Shown here piece by piece: positions 20,723 through 23,548 of a stretch of 23,548 bases of DNA. The translations under genes were made by a program, and so were the position numbers. The notes beneath the pieces were generated by a model. It did no database searches. It saw only the letters and a program-made list of their open reading frames with translations, and was not told the origin of the DNA. The DNA comes from a virus, in IMG/VR virus record IMGVR_UViG_3300043772_002267, positions 1-23,548 of that record; one strand, 5' to 3'. Numbering within the stretch: the stretch's first letter is position 1; every line of letters begins with the position of its first letter.

Positions 20723-21366
20723 TTGCAACAACAAGAAAAGACGCCCTTGCTTCTGGGGTTGTTCGTTACTTTACTGGCAAGCCTTGCAAAAACGGTCACA
20801 TTGACGAAAGAACAGCGATCAAAGGTATGTGCTGCCAGTGCCAAAGAGAAACAGCCGCATTGCGCTGGCGTTCTGGTTTAAGCTGGGTTCAACAAGACAA
20901 GTCGAGAGCAACAGAGGCTGTTCGTAAATGGACTGCAAACCATGCGGCACAGAAGTCCAAGAAAAATCAAGACTGGCGCAAAAGCAATCGCTCGGAAGTT
21001 AATGCTCATGCCGCAAAAAGAAGGGCCGCCAAAATTCAGCGAACTCCGCTGTGGGCAGACAAGGAGCAGATCGGTATGTGGTACAGCGTGGCTGAAGTTT
21101 TGAGTCGTGGCGGAGTTGAGTTTCACGTTGACCATATTGTCCCATTGCAAGGGAAAGAGGTGTGCGGCTTTCATTCGCACGACAATTTACAAGTGCTTCC
21201 ATGGTTTGAAAACCTGCGTAAAAGCGCCAAACTCAAGGAGAAGAACGCCGCAGCACAGCCAGCCGTGCCCGATGCCATACACCACACCGACCTGAGTGAG
21301 CATCCCCAGTACATCGAAGGCTGGAACGATTGCAGGGCAGAGATGTTGAAAGGAATGAAGCCATGA
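20719..21366 (+). CDS. HNH endonuclease fused to the tail of another phage protein
   Basis: A 215-residue protein. Residues 1-50 carry the zinc motif C23-x3-H27-x10-C38-x2-C41 in YFTGKPCKNGHIDER...CCQC. Residues of about 50-110 are basic helices for DNA contact. Residues 133-170 are an HNH domain (VEFHVDHIVPL with Asp138-His139, then GFHSHDNLQVLPWFENLRKS with Asn156 and Asn165). The last 37 residues (AQPAVPDAIHHTDLSEHPQY, IEGWNDCRAEMLKGMKP) are not nuclease-like and match the common end of early phage proteins that follow a PPAAQ linker. A homing endonuclease seems to have landed in a resident gene and kept its reading frame. Start overlaps the upstream stop (ATGA). Confidence 0.85.
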   Translation: MIATTRKDALASGVVRYFTGKPCKNGHIDERTAIKGMCCQCQRETAALRWRSGLSWVQQDKSRATEAVRKWTANHAAQKSKKNQDWRKSNRSEVNAHAAKRRAAKIQRTPLWADKEQIGMWYSVAEVLSRGGVEFHVDHIVPLQGKEVCGFHSHDNLQVLPWFENLRKSAKLKEKNAAAQPAVPDAIHHTDLSEHPQYIEGWNDCRAEMLKGMKP

Positions 21367-21668
21367 GAGACACGATAGACATGGCCCGTGAGGCAGGCTT
21401 CAATTTGAATTTCCGAATTACAGGTAGCAACGAAGCTCTTGACCGCCTTGTTGAGTATGTCCGTGCTGATACGCTTGCCAACATCGACCCGTCTAAATTT
21501 ATGTCCTATCAGGAGGCGTTTGAAGCGGGGCGGCTGGCTGAGCGTGAGGCATGTGCAAAGGTGTGCGAAGAAGTGCTGGAGCAGTACAGAGGAACAAGTA
21601 TGGGAAAACACGCAGAACTTGTTGGTGACGACTGCGCCGCCGCCATCCGAGCAAGGGGGAACACATGA
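21363..21668 (+). CDS. Small early phage protein
   Basis: A 101-residue protein (MRDTIDMAREAGFNLNFRIT, then EALDRLVEYVRADTLANIDP). It has the familiar ending pattern EREACAKVCEEV...DDCAAAIRARGN seen in many mosaic phage proteins with two Cys pairs. ATG at 21363 overlaps the HNH stop (ATGA). Helical throughout; function unknown to me. Confidence 0.65.
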   Translation: MRDTIDMAREAGFNLNFRITGSNEALDRLVEYVRADTLANIDPSKFMSYQEAFEAGRLAEREACAKVCEEVLEQYRGTSMGKHAELVGDDCAAAIRARGNT

Positions 21669-21757
21669 CTGAATGCCAACACCGCTGGGAACCCGTTGAA
21701 AGCCAGCCCATTTACAAATGCGCCCGGTGTGGCGCTTTTATGAGGATCATCAAATGA
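21665..21757 (+). CDS. Zinc-knuckle micro-protein (30 residues)
   Basis: MTECQHRWEPVESQPIYKCA then RCGAFMRIIK. Cys4, His6, Cys19 and Cys22 make a likely zinc site (C-x-H...C-x2-C). It overlaps both neighbours by four bases. Micro-proteins of this kind recur in phage early operons. Confidence 0.6.
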   Translation: MTECQHRWEPVESQPIYKCARCGAFMRIIK

Positions 21758-21909
21758 CCAAAGAAGACGCCCTGAAAACCATGATGCTGCTGTCTGCTCT
21801 GGAGAGTTGGGCATTCAGCACGAAGAACCTGCTGCCCGATTACCTGCATGAAGACCTGAGCCTTGCAATGGAAAAGCTGGAGAAGATTGTCTTGGGGAAG
21901 CAAGCATGA
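21754..21909 (+). CDS. Small helical protein
   Basis: A 51-residue helical protein (MTKEDALKTMMLLSALESWA, then TKNLLPDYLHEDLSLAMEKL). It begins with the same MTKEDAL/MTKDEAL word as the mosaic gene at 20033 and may be a shortened relative of its first module. ATG at 21754 has AGGA seven bases upstream and overlaps the previous stop. Confidence 0.6.
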   Translation: MTKEDALKTMMLLSALESWAFSTKNLLPDYLHEDLSLAMEKLEKIVLGKQA

Positions 21910-22136
21910 GATACGAACAAGCCAAGCCTCTGGTCGAGACGCTGATGAACTTGGCCGTCCTGTACCACGGCGCACCATCCATGCTCAGGCACAAGCTGTA
22001 CGAAGCGCTGGATGAGTACCTGCCCGACTTGGATGAGGGATGCCGTGAGCGCGGCTGCATCGCGGTCGATCACCTCAAGGACAACCTTGACAACATGAGC
22101 AGCGCCAACAAGCGCCCACTCAAGGAGTACCCATGA
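21906..22136 (+). CDS. Small helical hypothetical protein
   Basis: A 76-residue protein (MRYEQAKPLVETLMNLAVLY, then LRHKLYEALDEYLPDLDEGC). Two Cys residues in GCRERGC. It overlaps both neighbours by four bases. No known motif. Confidence 0.6.
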   Translation: MRYEQAKPLVETLMNLAVLYHGAPSMLRHKLYEALDEYLPDLDEGCRERGCIAVDHLKDNLDNMSSANKRPLKEYP

Positions 22137-22321
22137 AGAAAGACATCAAGGCATGGGCCATCAAGATCAGGGGCCGCAGTTTTTACCAAGGCACGGACGG
22201 CAACCCGTTTCTTTACAAGACTCTCCCCGCTGCGTCAGTCGTGGCCCTGAGAATAGAGGACTGGCAATCCATCAAAGCTCAACCAGTCCGCGTCAAAGTA
22301 CGCATAGAGGAGATCGTATGA
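22133..22321 (+). CDS. Small beta-rich hypothetical protein
   Basis: A 62-residue protein (MKKDIKAWAIKIRGRSFYQG, then AASVVALRIEDWQSIKAQPV) with a strand, helix, strand layout. Ribosome site AAGGAG, overlaps at both ends. The motif AWAIK(I/L)RGRxF and the ending RVKVRIEE are seen in other phage mini-proteins as I recall; function unknown. Confidence 0.6.
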   Translation: MKKDIKAWAIKIRGRSFYQGTDGNPFLYKTLPAASVVALRIEDWQSIKAQPVRVKVRIEEIV

Positions 22322-22587
22322 CCGAAGAAGAACTGAAGGCCAAGATGCTGTCTTTTATTGCGCAGCAGGACAACACATACAACGACGAGTGGTACTGCAC
22401 TGCGCATGAAATGTACTCCGGCATCATGAGACAGTTTGCCGCACATGCTGGCTTCGAGCTTCTTGTGCCGCCCAAGGCAGCAGAGCCACCCAAAGTTGGC
22501 CGAGCAGAGATGCTGCAAGCGTTGCTGCCGGAGATTCAGAAAATGTTTGGAACCGAATACGCCAAATACACCAAGGAGAAATCATGA
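22318..22587 (+). CDS. Early protein ending in a copy of the major-capsid N-arm
   Basis: An 89-residue protein, ATG at 22318 with GAGGAG five bases upstream. Residues 1-50 are a small helical domain (LKAKMLSFIAQQDNTYNDEW, YCTAHEMYSGIMRQFAAHAG), followed by a Pro/Lys linker (51-60). Residues 62-84 (RAEMLQALLPEIQKMFGTEY then AKY) match residues 5-27 of the major capsid protein at 1056-1964 (RAQLLKELLPGLNALFGLEY then AKY) at 13 of 23 positions, with further conservative Met/Leu/Ile swaps. The gene is early and on the opposite strand from the head block. A capsid-targeting tag, an assembly regulator or a decoy against incoming or competing capsids are possible; none is proven. Confidence 0.75.
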   Translation: MTEEELKAKMLSFIAQQDNTYNDEWYCTAHEMYSGIMRQFAAHAGFELLVPPKAAEPPKVGRAEMLQALLPEIQKMFGTEYAKYTKEKS

Positions 22588-22775
22588 TCAACGTATACCC
22601 AACCCGCATCGAGGCCGTAGACGAGGATCAGAACGTCCTGTTCGTGCTCAGCACAGAAGACGCGCAGTGCTGCACCATGCACGTCAGGTCACCCATCGCA
22701 CTGAGTAATGCCAACCTAGAGCAAGTACTGACCGCTGTACGCTCTGGAGTGAAGATGCTTGGACTGGAGGACTGA
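22584..22775 (+). CDS. Small hypothetical protein
   Basis: A 63-residue protein (MINVYPTRIEAVDEDQNVLF, then MHVRSPIALSNANLEQVLTA) with two adjacent Cys residues. Ribosome site AAGGAG, start overlapping the previous stop. Beta-rich N-terminus and helical C-terminus. No known function. Confidence 0.6.
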   Translation: MINVYPTRIEAVDEDQNVLFVLSTEDAQCCTMHVRSPIALSNANLEQVLTAVRSGVKMLGLED

Positions 22776-22776
22776 G

Positions 22777-23004
22777 ATGAGCGACAACCTCGGAACCATG
22801 TTCAATCCCAAAACCCAAGCTCTTCACTCGCGCACCGAAGAAGTCCGCGCAAAAAAAGCATGGACCGGAAAAGCTAAAACTTGCTGGCAATGTCAAAAAG
22901 ACAAGTCACCTGTTGGTGGTCATATAAAAGCCTTGCCGGGTTTCTTTAAGTTCGTATGTAAAGATTGCTGCGAAACGAATGCAAAGAAGAGGCTGGAGGA
23001 CTGA
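22777..23004 (+). CDS. Zinc-ribbon early phage protein
   Basis: A 75-residue protein (MSDNLGTMFNPKTQALHSRT, then TCWQCQKDKSPVGGHIKALP and FKFVCKDCCETNAKK). CWQC and CKDCC form a two-part zinc ribbon. ATG at 22777 has GGAGG six bases upstream and comes two bases after the previous stop. The N-terminal MFNPKTxALHSRTEEVRxKKAWTG is a family signature I recall from several betaproteobacterial phages. Last gene before the terminator. It may bind nucleic acid or a polymerase subunit. Confidence 0.65.
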   Translation: MSDNLGTMFNPKTQALHSRTEEVRAKKAWTGKAKTCWQCQKDKSPVGGHIKALPGFFKFVCKDCCETNAKKRLED

Positions 23005-23020
23005 GCCGCTACGCTCCGAG

Positions 23021-23046
23021 AAGCCCGCCACAGTGCGGGTTTTTTT
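23021..23046 (+). terminator. Rho-independent terminator of the 19.5-23 kb operon
   Basis: CCCGC (23024-23028) pairs with GCGGG (23035-23039), extended by flanking AAG/TTT pairing, followed by seven T residues. It ends the rightward early operon 20 bases after its last stop. Confidence 0.85.
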
Positions 23047-23548
23047 ACGCCCAAAAAATGGACGCGCCATAGGTCGAGCCGCCACCAGATGACCCCGTGT
23101 TCTCTACACAGGAACCTAGTAGCTCTCCACCGCGAAGCTGCTGCCTCGGGCCAAGTTCGGTTCGGTGGCAATAGTCCGCCACGTTCAGCCGTATGCTCTT
23201 TCCATCTGGGTAGTGTTTTTAAGGTACACCCCGGCTCCTCAGCCTTACCCCTCACGTCTTACGTGCTTGACCCAGTTTCCTCACCGCCTCGCATAATTTG
23301 CGGCATCCCCCCGGCTCGACTAAAAGGGGGCCAGCTCACGATAACTGGTTCGGTGTTCCCTTCCGCGCCACCCATGCAGGTGCTTGCTATCGTGCGGAGT
23401 ACGGAAGTCGAGGAACTGCTTAAAGATGGTGGCCGGGGCTGAGAATCCCGGCATCCCCCGCTTCGGAAAACAGGGGTCAACTACTAGAACACCGGGATGC
23501 CGTTAAGGGTCTTGCCAACGCAGAGCGCCGAACATCCGAGTGTCTTTT
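23047..23548. ncRNA. About 500 bases without a convincing gene, rich in hairpins: candidate structured RNA
   Basis: All three minus-strand frames are closed by stops in 23215-23290, and the longest plus frame (23089-23442) has no ribosome site and is strongly Pro/Ser-rich. The stretch holds many perfect short stems. Examples are GTGGC/GCCAC (23165-23169/23178-23182), CACGT-CTT-ACGTG (23253-23265), CGCA-TAATT-TGCG (23290-23302), CCCCC/GGGGG (23308-23312/23326-23330), CCAG/CTGG (23331-23334/23345-23348), GCCGGG/CCCGGC (23432-23437/23447-23452) and the longer-range CGGCATCCC/GGGATGCCG (23450-23502). A large ornate phage RNA (GOLLD- or ROOL-type are known examples) is one reading. An alternative is the 3' end of a convergent late gene: the minus frame from 23216 to 23045 ends GGGSTYGASIFWA. 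The right part is cut by the window. Confidence 0.35.

Noticed and set aside
23045-23216. Minus-strand frame ending GGGSTYGASIFWA, possible tail-protein C-terminus
   Set aside because: Only about 57 codons are open before a stop and all three minus frames are closed further upstream; kept as an alternative in the ncRNA entry, not called as a gene.
23089-23442. 117-codon plus-strand frame at the right end
   Set aside because: No ribosome site, Pro/Ser-rich and unlike the other genes, lying in a hairpin-dense stretch with an equally long frame on the other strand; more likely a by-product of GC-rich structured sequence.
1-23548. tRNA genes, CRISPR arrays, integrase or attachment site
   Set aside because: Reading through both strands I saw no cloverleaf-like segment with a T-loop GTTCGA context, no regularly spaced repeats and no recombinase motifs; absence is by eye, not by a search tool.

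Overview
The window is part of a tailed bacteriophage genome (Caudoviricetes). The minus strand carries a contiguous head-assembly and packaging block read from small terminase to large terminase, portal, co-chaperonin, scaffold and major capsid protein. The 832-residue portal is of the P22 gp1-like type, which favours a podovirus-like particle, but no tail genes lie in the window, so morphology is not proven. The many tiny, overlapping early genes resemble families common in phages of Burkholderiales and other freshwater betaproteobacteria. That host assignment is inference from recalled families and base composition. No integrase, tRNA or CRISPR was seen.

Layout. (1) 1-10.65 kb, minus strand: terS, a LexA-type winged-helix protein, terL, an HNH homing-type endonuclease, a second copy of the terL 3' end, portal, a small coiled-coil protein, a GroES-like co-chaperonin, scaffold, two virion-type proteins, major capsid protein with a terminator, then two structural proteins, the last cut by the left edge. 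(2) 10.65-11.05 kb: a divergent, gene-free regulatory region. (3) 11.05-14.42 kb, plus strand: about fourteen very small GC-rich, C-biased genes, many with ATGA overlaps, closed by a Rho-independent terminator at 14450-14474. (4) 14.47-19.38 kb, minus strand: a replication operon with a Toprim primase, an SF2 helicase, a ParB-like protein, a winged-helix protein and several small proteins. (5) 19.39-19.50 kb: two divergent promoters sharing a dyad operator. The minus promoter places the predicted start of transcription on the ATG of the first gene, so a leaderless mRNA is likely. (6) 19.50-23.00 kb, plus strand: twelve short genes led by a secreted Rap1a-like protein and containing a second HNH endonuclease, closed by a terminator at 23021-23046. 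(7) 23.05-23.55 kb: about 500 bases without a convincing gene but dense in perfect short stems, possibly a structured RNA.

Three observations stand out. First, the HNH gene next to terL is flanked by two copies of the terL C-terminus that are 38/42 identical in protein but differ at about 43 of 126 bases. This suggests that a homing cassette imported its own replacement terL tail and left the resident tail stranded in front of the portal gene. Second, an 89-residue early protein (22318-22587) ends in a near copy of the N-terminal arm of the major capsid protein (13 of 23 positions identical), which suggests capsid targeting or assembly control by an early gene product. Third, the two endonucleases share an identical-spacing C-x3-H-x10-C-x2-C N-terminal module joined to different nuclease domains. 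The second one also ends in what looks like the tail of a resident phage gene. All functions are read from sequence motifs and memory of families; no search could be run.
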